64,000 bases of DNA from an endosymbiont of Bathymodiolus septemdierum str. Myojin knoll (GCF_001547755.1 NZ_AP013042.1:62001-126000), one strand, 5' to 3'. Numbered from the stretch's first letter, positions 24,910-35,485 are shown. Notes: generated by a model not told the origin, from the sequence alone. A program made the numbers and translations.

Positions 24910-25569
24910 CTAGTGTGTTAGTGTAGCACTGGTCTCACAAGTGCTACATTCTGATGATTCTCCGCCAAAGGCTTCTTGCTCTTGCCATAATTCATCCAAT
25001 TCTTCTAATGTTTCTGGCTCTTTAGGACTATTTTGTATTGCTTCTGCCACTTTAAATTTATTTACTTTAGCATTAGATAACTCCTCTAATGCAGAAAAAA
25101 TAATGTGATAAGGTGATTCATTCTTTTTCAATTGACCACCAATTAAAGCAATAATATCAATCGTATCGCCCAATGACTCTATGGCTTCTTTTTCATCGCA
25201 TAAAGATAAGTATTCTAAAAATACAGGTAAATAATCAGGTAATTCTTTCTTATCAACAAACAGATTTTTCTTTGCATACATCTGAGCTAAATCAACCATA
25301 GCTGGGCCACGGTCGCGCGATTCGCCATGAATATGTTCAAATAAATTTAAACAATGTGCACGACTTCTGTCAAAAGTTGATACAAAACGTTCTTGTAATT
25401 CTAAGAAATCTTTATTTTTGTAATCTTCTATAAAAGACAATAATTCTTTTAAAGTTTTTTTAGATAATAAAGATTCCTGTTTTAAAACCTCAGCCAACTC
25501 GTCAACATTTTTATAAACATTGATATCTGGGTAAGACAGTAAAACAGCTAAGACTTTAAGTGTTTGCAT
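24910..25569 (-). CDS. narJ: Nitrate reductase assembly chaperone (delta subunit)
   Basis: 219 residues. I took the start MQTLKVLAVLLSYPD at 25569, which overlaps the narH stop by one base (TAATG); the frame upstream reads antisense to narH and is not conserved. NarJ guides molybdenum-cofactor insertion and membrane attachment of NarGH. LLSYPD, FVSTFDRSRAHCLNLFEHIHGESRDRG and the YLPVFLEYLSL stretch are typical. A C-terminal CSTC pair near the end is a small oddity. Confidence 0.94.
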   Translation of the reverse strand: MQTLKVLAVLLSYPDINVYKNVDELAEVLKQESLLSKKTLKELLSFIEDYKNKDFLELQERFVSTFDRSRAHCLNLFEHIHGESRDRGPAMVDLAQMYAKKNLFVDKKELPDYLPVFLEYLSLCDEKEAIESLGDTIDIIALIGGQLKKNESPYHIIFSALEELSNAKVNKFKVAEAIQNSPKEPETLEELDELWQEQEAFGGESSECSTCETSATLTH

Positions 25570-27107
25570 TAAACTTTCCCATCCATTGTGTTGGTATGTG
25601 TTTTTCCACCAAACAAAGTGGCTGTGGTAGAACCCTCGGAACAACCATTGCCAAAGCTAAATCCACAAGAAGACCGAGTATCAAAAGCAATTTCATTGTC
25701 AAAAGGTGTCTCACCCGCATATTCCTTATGGTTGGTAGGAATAACAAATCTATCTTCATGAGCAGCAAGTGCCATGGTTCTATACATATCATCAACCATT
25801 TCCTCTGTTAAACCCACTTCTTCCAATACCTCTGTCAAGACAATATTATCAACGCGTTTTGCGCGCATAAAATTACGCATCGCAATCATGCGCTTTAATG
25901 CAAAAATAATAGGCTCATCATCACCTGCAGTCAACATATTGGCTAAATAACGAATTGGAATGCGTAATTCTTCAACATTTGGAATAGGGCCTCGATGGTT
26001 AATCACACCTTTTTCAACCGCATTTTGAATTGGCGATAAAGGTGGTACATACCAAACCATAGGTAGTGTTCTATATTCAGGATGTAGTGGGAATGCCACT
26101 TTCCAATCAATTGCCATTTTATAAACTGGAGAGTTTTTAGCCGCTTCAATCCAACTATCAGGCACACCATCTTTTTTAGCTTGTGCTTGCACAGCCTCAT
26201 CATTTGGGTCTAAGAACATTTTTAATTGAGCTTCATATAAATCTTTCTCATCGCTCATATTTGCCATTTCTTCAATTTTGTCCGCATCATATAGAATAAC
26301 ACCCAATGAACGAATTCTACCAACACAGGTTTCAGAACAAACGGTTGGTTCTCCAGATTCTATTCTTGGGTAACAGAAGGTACATTTTTCTGATTTTCCA
26401 GATTGCCAGTTGTAGTAAATCTTCTTATAAGGGCAAGCGCTAACGCACATTCTCCAGCCACGACATTTGTCTTGGTCAATTAAAACAATACCGTCTTCTT
26501 CACGCTTGTAAATAGCACCAGATGGGCATGCTGCCACACAAGCTGGATTAAGACAATGCTCGCATAGGCGTGGTAAATACATCATAAATGTATTCTCAAA
26601 CTGTCCATAAATTTCTTTTTCTATGGTTTTAAAATTGTAATCTTTTGAGCGTTTTTCAAACTCACCACCCAAAATTTCCTCCCAGTTAGGACCCCATTCT
26701 GGTTTTTCCATCACTTCGCCAGTAATCATAGAATGTGGTCTTGCTACTGGTGGAGTCGGCATTTCAGGTGCATTTTGTAAATGTGCATAATTAAAGGTAA
26801 ATGGCTCGTAGTAATCGTCAATTTCAGGTAAATCAGGGTTGGCAAATATTTTTGCTAACAATCTAAATTTACCGCCAATCTTAGGCTGTAATTTACCATT
26901 TTTAGAAACCCAGCCACCATTCCATTTATCTTGATTTTCCCAATCAACAGGATAGCCAATACCAGGTTTTGATTCTACATTATTAAACCAAGCGTATTCT
27001 ACGCCTTGGCGTGAGGTCCATACATTTTTACAAGTGACTGAACATGTATGACAACCAATACATTTATCCAGATTTAGAACCATTCCTATTTGTGCTCTTA
27101 TTTTCAT
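25569..27107 (-). CDS. narH: Respiratory nitrate reductase beta subunit
   Basis: 512 residues. Iron-sulfur subunit carrying electrons from NarI to NarG. Four cysteine groups are visible: CIGCHTCSVTCKNVW near residue 16, CEHCLNPACVAACP, CRGWRMCVSACPYKK (the Trp marks the 3Fe-4S site) and the CTFC/CSETCVGR pair. The start overlaps narG (ATGA). Confidence 0.97.
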   Translation of the reverse strand: MKIRAQIGMVLNLDKCIGCHTCSVTCKNVWTSRQGVEYAWFNNVESKPGIGYPVDWENQDKWNGGWVSKNGKLQPKIGGKFRLLAKIFANPDLPEIDDYYEPFTFNYAHLQNAPEMPTPPVARPHSMITGEVMEKPEWGPNWEEILGGEFEKRSKDYNFKTIEKEIYGQFENTFMMYLPRLCEHCLNPACVAACPSGAIYKREEDGIVLIDQDKCRGWRMCVSACPYKKIYYNWQSGKSEKCTFCYPRIESGEPTVCSETCVGRIRSLGVILYDADKIEEMANMSDEKDLYEAQLKMFLDPNDEAVQAQAKKDGVPDSWIEAAKNSPVYKMAIDWKVAFPLHPEYRTLPMVWYVPPLSPIQNAVEKGVINHRGPIPNVEELRIPIRYLANMLTAGDDEPIIFALKRMIAMRNFMRAKRVDNIVLTEVLEEVGLTEEMVDDMYRTMALAAHEDRFVIPTNHKEYAGETPFDNEIAFDTRSSCGFSFGNGCSEGSTTATLFGGKTHTNTMDGKV

Positions 27108-30100
27108 GATTGACCTCCTGTTACTGGTTCATCCTTCCAGTCTACTTTATCCATTTTTCGTACAACAACAAATTCATCACGATTAGAGCCTACGGTACCG
27201 TAATAGTTGAATCCATAAGACAATTGCGCATAACCACCAATCATATGTGTTGGTTTAGTGATGGCTCTAGTAACTGAATTATGAATGCCCCCTCTAAAGC
27301 CTGATTTTTCTGCCACTGGTGTGGTGGTAATTTTTTCTTGAGCGTGATACATCATTGACATACCTTCTGGTACTCTTTGTGATACAACGGCACGAGCCGC
27401 AATTGTGCCATTAACATTGTACAGTTCAATCCAATCATTATCTTGGACACCAATCTTCTTAGCGTCAATCTCACTTATCCATACTACTGGACCGCCTCGA
27501 TTAAGTGTTAACATTAACAAGTTGTCAGAGTAAGTGGAATGAATGCCCCATTTTTGATGTGGTGTAATCCAATTTAAAACAACTTGAGAACGACCATCAT
27601 TATTCTCATTGATAATAGGTGCAATTGTTTTGGTATTAATAGGTGGCTTATAAGTACATAAGTTTTCACCAAAATCTACCATCCATTTGTGGTCTTGATA
27701 GAATTGTTGCCTACCTGTGAGTGTTCTCCAAGGAATGTATTCATGTACATTGGTATAACCTGCGTTATAACTTACATGCTCATCCTCAAGTCCAGACCAA
27801 GTTGGTGATGAAATAATTTTTCTAGGTTGTGCTTGGATATCTCTAAAGCGAATTTTTTCATCTTCTTTTGGTTTTGCTAGGTGTGTATGGTCTCTGCCTG
27901 TTATTTTTCCTAATGCCTCCCAAGCCTTAACAGCGACTTGTCCATTGGTTTCAGGTGCAAGAGATAAAATAACTTCGGTTGCATCAATATCAGTTTCGAT
28001 TTTAGGTAGTCCTTTAGAGACACCTTCCTCTCTAACAACACGATTTAAATCAGCAAGTAAGGATACTTCGTCTTCAGTATTCCAAGAAATACCCTTGCCA
28101 CCATTGCCTATCTTAGACATCAGCGGACCTAGTGAGGTAAACTTTTTATAAGTATCTGGATAATTCCTTTCAACTTCAATAAAGTTTGGCATAGTCTTAC
28201 CAGGAATAGCTTCACACTCGTCATCAAACCAAGCTTTAACATCAGTTGCTTGCGCCATTTCTGCTGGTGTATCATGCAAAATAGGCAAGGCAACCACATC
28301 TTTTTCTTCACCTAAATGTCCAGGACAAAGTTCTGAGAATTTTTTAGCTAAGCCTTTATATATATCCCAATCACTTCTTGATTCCCAAGCAGGGTCTACT
28401 GCTTTAGATAGTGGATGGATAAATGGATGCATATCTGAGGTATTTAAGTCGTTCTTTTCATACCATGTTGCTGATGGCAGAACAATGTCTGAATACAAAC
28501 AGGTGGTTGACATTCTAAAGTCTAGTGTTACAAATAAATCAACCTTACCTTCTACTCCATCACGCCATTTAACTTCAGAAGGCTTTTTATCTGTTTCATT
28601 GCCTAATACTGCATTTTGCGTACCTAATAAATGCTTTAATAAATACTCATGGCCTTTACCACTAGAGCCCAATAAATTAGAACGCCAAATAAACATATTA
28701 TGAGGGAAGTTTTTTGGATTATCAGGGTCCTCACAAGAGAACTTAAGTTCTTTGGATTTAAGTTGCTTAACAATATAATCTTTAACATCCATGCCTGCTT
28801 TTGCCGCTTGCTTGGTAATTTCTAATGGATTTTCTTCAAATTGTGGTGCCGAAGGCAACCAACCCATTTTTTCACTACGAACATTACAATCTATTAGGGA
28901 ATAATCACCCCATTCTTTCTTGTCAGCCAGTGGAGATAAAATATCATCAACTTCGAGTTTCTCGTAGCGCCATTGGCTAGAGTGATTATAAAAGAATGAA
29001 GTTCCGTTCATATGGCGAGGTGGGCGATGCCAATCCAAGCCAAATGCTAATGGTTGCCATCCTGTTTGTGGACGAAGCTTTTCTTGTCCCACATAATGAG
29101 CCCAACCACCACCTGATTTTCCAATACAGCCACACATCATCAACATATTGATAATGCCACGATAAATCATATCCATGTGATACCAGTGATTAACAGCAGC
29201 ACCTAAAATAACCATTGATTTACCTTGCGTTTTATCCGCATTTTCTGAGAATTCTTTAGCAATACGAATGGTCTGCTCACGCGGAACACCTGTCACTTTT
29301 TCATTCCATGCTGGTGTATAAGGCACATCATCGTCAAATGAAGCTGCAACATTATCACCACCCAATCCTTGGTCAACACTGTAGTTTGCCATCATCAAGT
29401 CAAACACTGTAGCAACCTTAACTTCTTTGCCGTCTAGTGTCTTGACCTTCTTAATTGGTACATTTCTCATTAAGATAGAGTCATGGTCTGTGCTAGTAAA
29501 TATTTTTTGGTCATGCTCTTGATTATTAAAATACGGGAAACCAACAGAGACAATTTCATCATTATCATCTTTAAGTGTGGTTTTTGGGTCAATGTCTGCA
29601 CCATTCATGGCGTTCTTATTTTCAATATTCCACTTTCCAGAACCATCCCAACGAGAGCCAACCGTTCCTGTTGGAACAACGATTTCATTGGTAGTGCCAT
29701 CAATCAATAATGGCTTCCATTCAGTATTATCTTTTTCACCTAAGGTACCATCAATATCTGAAGCTCTTAGTGTTCTACCGGCTGCGAGCACACCTTGTTT
29801 TTCTTCTAACATAACCAAAAATGGCATATCCGTATATTGCTTGATATAGTTGGTAAAGTATTCACTCTTATTGTTAAGGTGATACTCTTTTAAAATAACA
29901 TGACCCATTGTCATTGCTAAGGCAGCATCTGTGCCTTGAGTTGGACTCATCCACTCATCAGAAAGTTTGGCAACTTCACTAAAATCTGGTGTTACTGCAA
30001 TTGTTTTAGTACCGTTATAACGCGTTTCTGTAAAGAAATGTGCATCTGGTGTACGGGTTTGAGGTACATTAGAACCCCATGCCATAATATATGATGAGTT

Positions 30101-30838
30101 ATACCAATCAGCACTTTCTGGTACATCAGTTTGTTCACCCCAAGTTTGTGGAGATGATGGTGGTAGGTCACAGTACCAATCGTAAAAACTTAAACAAGTG
30201 CCACCAATGAGTGATAAATAGCGAGAACCCGCTGCATAAGATACCATTGACATTGCAGGAATTGGAGAGAAACCAACCACTCTATCTGGACCATAAGTTT
30301 TTGCAGTATAGACATTAGAGGCTGCAATAATTTCATTAACTTCATCCCAATCAGCACGAATCATGCCACCTAATCCACGAACTTTTTTGTATTCCTGTGA
30401 TTTTTCTTTATCGTCCATAATAGACTTCCAGGCATTAACTGGGTCGCTATGTTGTTCTTTAGCACTACGCCAAATGCGCAATAATCTAGAACGAATGAGA
30501 GGATATTTAAGACGAGTGGCACTGTATAGATACCACGAATAGGTTGCACCTCTCTGACAGCCTCTAGGCTCATGGTCTGGTAAATCTGGACGTGTTCTTG
30601 GGTAATTTGTTTGCTGCGTCTCCCAAGTTACCAATCCATTTTTTACATAAATTTTCCAACTACATGACCCTGTGCAATTCACACCGTGGGTTGAACGCAC
30701 AACTTTGTCGTGTGCCCAGCGATTACGATAAGCTCTTTCCCAATCCCTATTTTCATGTACTAACTTACCATGTCCATCAGAAAATTCTTCGGGTTTTGTC
30801 TTGGTAAAAAAAGATACTCTATCTAATAAATGACTCAT
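27104..30838 (-). CDS. narG: Respiratory nitrate reductase alpha subunit (molybdopterin)
   Basis: 1244 residues, full length for cytoplasm-facing membrane-bound NarG. It reduces nitrate to nitrite at a bis-MGD molybdenum centre. The N-terminal 4Fe-4S motif HGVNCTGSCSWKIYVKNGLV starts with the His ligand typical of NarG. The Mo-ligand Asp is expected in the YNSSYIMAWGSNVPQTRTPD region. No Tat signal is seen, as usual for this type. A strong ribosome-binding site (GGAGAGAG on the coding strand) precedes the start. Confidence 0.97.
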   Translation of the reverse strand: MSHLLDRVSFFTKTKPEEFSDGHGKLVHENRDWERAYRNRWAHDKVVRSTHGVNCTGSCSWKIYVKNGLVTWETQQTNYPRTRPDLPDHEPRGCQRGATYSWYLYSATRLKYPLIRSRLLRIWRSAKEQHSDPVNAWKSIMDDKEKSQEYKKVRGLGGMIRADWDEVNEIIAASNVYTAKTYGPDRVVGFSPIPAMSMVSYAAGSRYLSLIGGTCLSFYDWYCDLPPSSPQTWGEQTDVPESADWYNSSYIMAWGSNVPQTRTPDAHFFTETRYNGTKTIAVTPDFSEVAKLSDEWMSPTQGTDAALAMTMGHVILKEYHLNNKSEYFTNYIKQYTDMPFLVMLEEKQGVLAAGRTLRASDIDGTLGEKDNTEWKPLLIDGTTNEIVVPTGTVGSRWDGSGKWNIENKNAMNGADIDPKTTLKDDNDEIVSVGFPYFNNQEHDQKIFTSTDHDSILMRNVPIKKVKTLDGKEVKVATVFDLMMANYSVDQGLGGDNVAASFDDDVPYTPAWNEKVTGVPREQTIRIAKEFSENADKTQGKSMVILGAAVNHWYHMDMIYRGIINMLMMCGCIGKSGGGWAHYVGQEKLRPQTGWQPLAFGLDWHRPPRHMNGTSFFYNHSSQWRYEKLEVDDILSPLADKKEWGDYSLIDCNVRSEKMGWLPSAPQFEENPLEITKQAAKAGMDVKDYIVKQLKSKELKFSCEDPDNPKNFPHNMFIWRSNLLGSSGKGHEYLLKHLLGTQNAVLGNETDKKPSEVKWRDGVEGKVDLFVTLDFRMSTTCLYSDIVLPSATWYEKNDLNTSDMHPFIHPLSKAVDPAWESRSDWDIYKGLAKKFSELCPGHLGEEKDVVALPILHDTPAEMAQATDVKAWFDDECEAIPGKTMPNFIEVERNYPDTYKKFTSLGPLMSKIGNGGKGISWNTEDEVSLLADLNRVVREEGVSKGLPKIETDIDATEVILSLAPETNGQVAVKAWEALGKITGRDHTHLAKPKEDEKIRFRDIQAQPRKIISSPTWSGLEDEHVSYNAGYTNVHEYIPWRTLTGRQQFYQDHKWMVDFGENLCTYKPPINTKTIAPIINENNDGRSQVVLNWITPHQKWGIHSTYSDNLLMLTLNRGGPVVWISEIDAKKIGVQDNDWIELYNVNGTIAARAVVSQRVPEGMSMMYHAQEKITTTPVAEKSGFRGGIHNSVTRAITKPTHMIGGYAQLSYGFNYYGTVGSNRDEFVVVRKMDKVDWKDEPVTGGQS

Positions 30839-30889
30839 TTTCTCTCTCCTATAAATTGTTTTTATTAATTAACCTATATTTAATAAAAA

Positions 30890-32509
30890 TTATGGGTTGT
30901 GGAATTCAGCATTTTTACGCAAATAAAACCACCAATTAATAACCATGCATACGCCGTAAAACACTGCAAAACCATAGAGTGCATTTTCAGGTGTTGTTAG
31001 TTTAATTTGCTCACCAAATACTTTAGGAATGATGAATGCACCATAAGCTGCAATCGCAGAAGTCCAACCTAGAACTGGACCAGCCTGCTCTTTGTTAAAT
31101 ACTTGAGAAATTGTTCTAAAAGTGGAGCCATTGCCTAAACCTGTCATTGCAAACAATATGACAAACAAAATTAAAAACGGCCAAAAGAACTCTTCAGGTG
31201 TGGCAGATGCATAGGCTTGCTTCATAAAGTAAGCCACACCCAGTGCGGATAACACCATAACACCAGAGATAATCTGTGTTACCTTTGCCCCGCCTATCTT
31301 ATCGGCAATCATGCCGCCAATTGGACGAATAAGCGCACCAACAAAAGCGCCCATCCATGCGTAAGTGAGTGCCGATGGTCCATTTGGATTTGCGATATTA
31401 TGCGTCATAACGCCATCGACCATAATATGTTGGAAGCCAAAAATTACTTTAATCGATAAAGCCAAAGTTGCCGCATAACCAATAAATGAACCAAAGGTCA
31501 TGGTGTATATAATAGTCATTACCCAAGTATGCTTGTTATTAAATATTTTATATTGACGCTTTAATCCTTCTTTATAATCATGACCAAGTGGTAATAATTT
31601 AAGTAATAAAACCGTTAAGGCAATAACAATTGGGAGTGCTATCCATTTACTTAGCATAAGCCCAGAGCCAGATACGACTTTTGGCAATATCAACCATAAA
31701 CCAAATGCTGCCGTTGCTAAGCCCAAAATTAGCATCACTATAATCTTAATAAAAGCACCTAAGGTTGATCCAATCTTAGGGGATACATGGCTCTCAGTAA
31801 TGTTGTTCATACCCATCCAAGAGGCAATAGCAAGCGGAATTAGTATAACTAACCAGACATAACCTGCATTTTGCAAGTGAGTTTCAGTGCCAACAGCAAT
31901 TTTGCCAATTAAAGTTCCAGAGGTAATTTTTAATATTTGTGCATCACCCAAGCCGGCAACTGCCAAAGTCATCACTAATGGGATAACAATTTGCATTGTA
32001 GTAACGCCAAAATTGCCCAACCCAGCATTCATACCTAAAGAATAACCTTGGATTTTTTTTGGAAAGAAAAAAGAGATATTTGACATTGAAGAAGCAAAAT
32101 TACCACCACCAAAACCCGATAATAATGCTAGAATTTGAAACACCCAAAACGGTGTATTAGGGTCTGATAAAGCTATTCCCAGTCCTAGCGCTGGTAATAT
32201 TAAAAGTGTGGTGGTCAAGAAAATGGTATTTCTGCCCCCTGCTAAACGAATAAAGAAAGTTGAAGGAATTCTTAGTGTTGCACCAGACAGACCGGCAATT
32301 GCAGCAAGTGTAAACAACTGAGACTTGTCAAAACCGCCATAGCCTGTGTTTAACATTTGCACAGTAATAATGCCCCACATTAACCATACGGCAAAACCTG
32401 CCAATAAACTTGGGATAGAAATCCACAGATTGCGATTAGCAATTGCCTTACCAGTGCTTTCCCATTCAGACGGGTTATCTGGATCCCACTTTTTTAAATC
32501 TTGAGCCAT
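30890..32509 (-). CDS. narK2: NarK2-type nitrate/nitrite antiporter (MFS)
   Basis: 539 residues, about 12 to 14 membrane helices. The nitrate-signature stretches SGFGGGNFASSMSNISFFFP and GMNAGLGNFGVTTMQIVIPL are present. This subgroup is thought to exchange nitrite for nitrate during respiration. It carries an extra N-terminal cytoplasmic segment of about 30 residues. It lies between narK1 and narG on the same strand, with AGGAGG before its start. Confidence 0.92.
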   Translation of the reverse strand: MAQDLKKWDPDNPSEWESTGKAIANRNLWISIPSLLAGFAVWLMWGIITVQMLNTGYGGFDKSQLFTLAAIAGLSGATLRIPSTFFIRLAGGRNTIFLTTTLLILPALGLGIALSDPNTPFWVFQILALLSGFGGGNFASSMSNISFFFPKKIQGYSLGMNAGLGNFGVTTMQIVIPLVMTLAVAGLGDAQILKITSGTLIGKIAVGTETHLQNAGYVWLVILIPLAIASWMGMNNITESHVSPKIGSTLGAFIKIIVMLILGLATAAFGLWLILPKVVSGSGLMLSKWIALPIVIALTVLLLKLLPLGHDYKEGLKRQYKIFNNKHTWVMTIIYTMTFGSFIGYAATLALSIKVIFGFQHIMVDGVMTHNIANPNGPSALTYAWMGAFVGALIRPIGGMIADKIGGAKVTQIISGVMVLSALGVAYFMKQAYASATPEEFFWPFLILFVILFAMTGLGNGSTFRTISQVFNKEQAGPVLGWTSAIAAYGAFIIPKVFGEQIKLTTPENALYGFAVFYGVCMVINWWFYLRKNAEFHNP

Positions 32510-32548
32510 TATGACCTCCTTTTATTAAAAAATTAAAATGCAACTTTC

Positions 32549-33832
32549 TTATTTATTAGATGCTTCTGCTACTGCATGTTTAATATTTTTAGCTCTTTCA
32601 TCCTTGCCAAAAGTAAAATGCATCCAAATAAGCGACACTGCTGTTGCCCCATATAACAACATAAAAATGACCGAATTAATACCTGTAAAATCAATTAATG
32701 CACCAAACATGATAGGCAATATAAATCCGCCCATGCCGCCAGCAAGACCAACAATGCCTGAGACAACGCCAATATTTTCTGGGAATTCATCGGATAAAAA
32801 CTTAAACACACTTGCTTTGCCAATCCCCCAAGAAATGCCTAAAGTAAATAAAAGTGCTGTAAATACCCAAATATTGAGACCAATATCAAATCTAACATCG
32901 CCTGCGGTAGTTTTAATCAATAACGCAGTTTGAGGGTAGGACATAAAAAATAAACAAACGAGAGAAACCCACATTACCCACCAAGTTACTTTATAAGGTC
33001 CAAATTTATCAGAAAACCAGCCGCCAAGCGCACGAATGACGCCCGAAGGCAGAACAAAAATTGCGCCTAATAAAGCAGCGTCTTTTAAATCAAAACCATA
33101 TTCATTGATATAGTATTTAGTCATCCATAAACTCAGTCCAACAAAGCCACCAAATACTAAAGAGTAATATTGCATATATTTCCATACTTTAGGGTTTTTT
33201 AAAACCTGCAATTGCTCTTTAATAGTAACTTTTGTAGAGTGGCTATGATCAGGATCGGTGTAAGTAAACATCCAATATAAAATAACCACAACCATCATAG
33301 CAATCGCATATATTTTGGGCACCATTTGCCAACCAACGGATGCAACAATAACAGGGGCAACAAAATTGGTAATTGCAGCGCCAGCATTGCCAGCGCCAAA
33401 TATTCCCATGGCAAAACCTTGATGTTTTCTATCAAACCATTTTGCTGTATAAGCAATACCAACCGTAAATGATGCGCCAGCGACACCTACCAACAAACCC
33501 AGGATTAAAAATTGCCAATATTGTGTTGCTGAACCGATAAACCAAAGCGGGGTTAAAACCGTTAATAGCAGAATAAAATAAACAATTCTGCCACCAAATT
33601 TATCCGTCATCATTCCAACTGGCAATCTAAAAAGCGAACCGGTTAAGATTGGCGTGGCAACTAAAACACCAAATTGAGTGTTGTTAAGAGATAACAATTC
33701 TTTGATTGGAATACCAATCACTGAAAACATAACCCATACAGCAAAACAGGCTGTAAACGCAATAGTATTAGCCGCTAAAACTGAATTGGCTTGTGTATTT
33801 TGATTTTTGATTATAGGTAACCCCATACTCAA
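32549..33832 (-). CDS. narK1: NarK1-type nitrate transporter (MFS)
   Basis: 427 residues with 12 predicted helices. The stretches VGVAGASFTVGIAYTAKWF and GIFGAGNAGAAITNFVAP match the NarK1 nitrate signatures; this subgroup is believed to bring in nitrate with protons. The first gene of the leftward operon, 108 bp from the divergent NIT-CRP regulator. In some bacteria NarK1 and NarK2 are fused; here they are separate adjacent genes. Confidence 0.92.
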   Translation of the reverse strand: MSMGLPIIKNQNTQANSVLAANTIAFTACFAVWVMFSVIGIPIKELLSLNNTQFGVLVATPILTGSLFRLPVGMMTDKFGGRIVYFILLLTVLTPLWFIGSATQYWQFLILGLLVGVAGASFTVGIAYTAKWFDRKHQGFAMGIFGAGNAGAAITNFVAPVIVASVGWQMVPKIYAIAMMVVVILYWMFTYTDPDHSHSTKVTIKEQLQVLKNPKVWKYMQYYSLVFGGFVGLSLWMTKYYINEYGFDLKDAALLGAIFVLPSGVIRALGGWFSDKFGPYKVTWWVMWVSLVCLFFMSYPQTALLIKTTAGDVRFDIGLNIWVFTALLFTLGISWGIGKASVFKFLSDEFPENIGVVSGIVGLAGGMGGFILPIMFGALIDFTGINSVIFMLLYGATAVSLIWMHFTFGKDERAKNIKHAVAEASNK

Positions 33833-33913
33833 CCTTATTATTTAATAAAACTTAAGAAAAGTTTATCTTATCTTAGTTATTTTTATGGATAAAATATAAC
33901 CTTTTATTAAAAG

Positions 33914-33929
33914 TGTGACTTATGTCACA
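33914..33929. promoter_or_regulatory. CRP/FNR-type binding palindrome between narK1 and the regulator gene
   Basis: TGTGACTTATGTCACA is a perfect palindrome of the form TGTGA-N6-TCACA. It lies 11 bp before the ATG of the NIT-CRP regulator and about 80 bp upstream of narK1. At that place it could repress the regulator while activating the nar operon; this is inference. Confidence 0.75.
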
Positions 33930-33940
33930 TAAAAAGAATT

Positions 33941-35485
33941 ATGCAACAATTACAAACACTGAGTGATACCGTTCATAAATTACAAAATGAGCGTGGTTTT
34001 GTAATGCTTTATTTAAGCGAGAATACATTGCGACATAAGCGAGAGATGTTGGGTTATTTTGTTAAAAGTGATACGAGCGTTAAACAATTAAGAGCGAATA
34101 TTGAGCAACAGGAAAACAACCGCCAATTAGATTCAGAAGAGCAAAGACTTATTCAAATTATTAATCAAAATTTAAAACGATTAAAGGCTAAACGCACAGC
34201 ATTGCTAAGTTTAAAAATTAATGCTAGCGCTATATTTGATTTATATTCTTATCAACTTATTTCTCCTATTATTCAATTAATGACGCATTTAACTGTAAAG
34301 ATTAAAAATATTCATCCCAGCGCCGTTAGTGCTTATTGCTTTTTTCTACAATGGAAAGAAAAAGTTGGTTTAGAGCGCTCTATTATTATTGTGCGTGGTT
34401 TTATTGAAGGGAATGCTAATAAAAATCAATGTATTGAGCACATTAAAGTTTTAATTAATGAACAAAAACACTATAAAGAGTCGTTTTTATCTTTGGCAAC
34501 AATTGAACAAAAAAGATTGATTAATGATATTTATAAAATGCCCGATGTTGGTACACTACATATGATTCACCAACAATTTTCTACACAAGGCGAATCAGAC
34601 ATACTCTCTAAGATGAATACCAAAAGCTGGTTTGTGCTTATCTCAAAAAAGATAAACAAATTACATGATATTGAAAAGCAATTACACCTTACTCTGGCAA
34701 ATGATCATCAATTAAGCAAACATAAAATCAAAGCATTCAAGGCTTCAGAACGCTTAGCATACAAAATTACGCTTTTTCAAGGTATGGCTACGAATGAAAT
34801 AGAAAAGATTATTAACCATTCTGCCATTTATCAAATTCCAAGAAACAAAGTATTTATCTTGGAAAGCAACCCTGTGACACACTTGCATATTGTTTTAATG
34901 GGCTGGGTTAAAGTTTTCAAACAAAGTAATGCCAAAGATGAAATCTTGCAAATTATTGGTAATAATGAAACTGTATTGGAGAATTGCCTATTTACAAATC
35001 AAATTTTTAATGCAAGTGCCAAAGTTATCACTGATACACTGATGTTGTCTATTCCAATTAACAATGTTAGTAATTTGTTGAAACAATCTCATAAATTTAC
35101 ACATAATCTTATTATTATGAATGCACAAAAGGCCAATGCGGCTTTACAAGATCTTTATTCTATTAAACACAAAAATACCGAGCAAAGAATGGGTGAGTTT
35201 TTCTTAAAACTTGTTAATGACAAAAAATGGAAAGAAAACACTCTGCAATTGCCTTATAACAAATCTTTTATTGCTTCTTATTTAGGTATGAGTAGGGAAG
35301 TGTTTTCGCGCAATTTAAAACATTTATTCTCTCAAAGTATTGAGATTACAGGAAAGACACTTAGTATTACCAACAAAGAAAAGTTATGTAAATATTGCTA
35401 TTTTGATAATAATAATTATTGCTATAATTTTCAGCGTGATCGATGTTGGCCAAGTTTTACGCAAAGCGTTATGATAAACAAATAA
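33941..35485 (+). CDS. Nitrate-sensing NIT domain fused to a CRP/FNR-type regulator
   Basis: 514 residues. Residues 1 to about 235 look like a NIT nitrate/nitrite sensor, with the conserved LQNERGFVMLYLS helix near residue 15 and the second half-motif VGLERSIIIVRGFIEGN. A cyclic-nucleotide-binding-like beta barrel follows at about 280-400 (VFILESNPVTHLHIVLMGWVKV), then a CRP-type helix-turn-helix at about 420-490 (SFIASYLGMSREVFSRNLKHL). The C-terminal tail has four cysteines (483, 486, 494, 502; C-x2-C-x7-C-x7-C) that could bind metal or an iron-sulfur cluster. No signal or membrane segment is seen, so it should sense cytoplasmic nitrate. It is divergent from narK1 and is the obvious regulator of the operon. 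Confidence 0.85.
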   Translation: MQQLQTLSDTVHKLQNERGFVMLYLSENTLRHKREMLGYFVKSDTSVKQLRANIEQQENNRQLDSEEQRLIQIINQNLKRLKAKRTALLSLKINASAIFDLYSYQLISPIIQLMTHLTVKIKNIHPSAVSAYCFFLQWKEKVGLERSIIIVRGFIEGNANKNQCIEHIKVLINEQKHYKESFLSLATIEQKRLINDIYKMPDVGTLHMIHQQFSTQGESDILSKMNTKSWFVLISKKINKLHDIEKQLHLTLANDHQLSKHKIKAFKASERLAYKITLFQGMATNEIEKIINHSAIYQIPRNKVFILESNPVTHLHIVLMGWVKVFKQSNAKDEILQIIGNNETVLENCLFTNQIFNASAKVITDTLMLSIPINNVSNLLKQSHKFTHNLIIMNAQKANAALQDLYSIKHKNTEQRMGEFFLKLVNDKKWKENTLQLPYNKSFIASYLGMSREVFSRNLKHLFSQSIEITGKTLSITNKEKLCKYCYFDNNNYCYNFQRDRCWPSFTQSVMINK

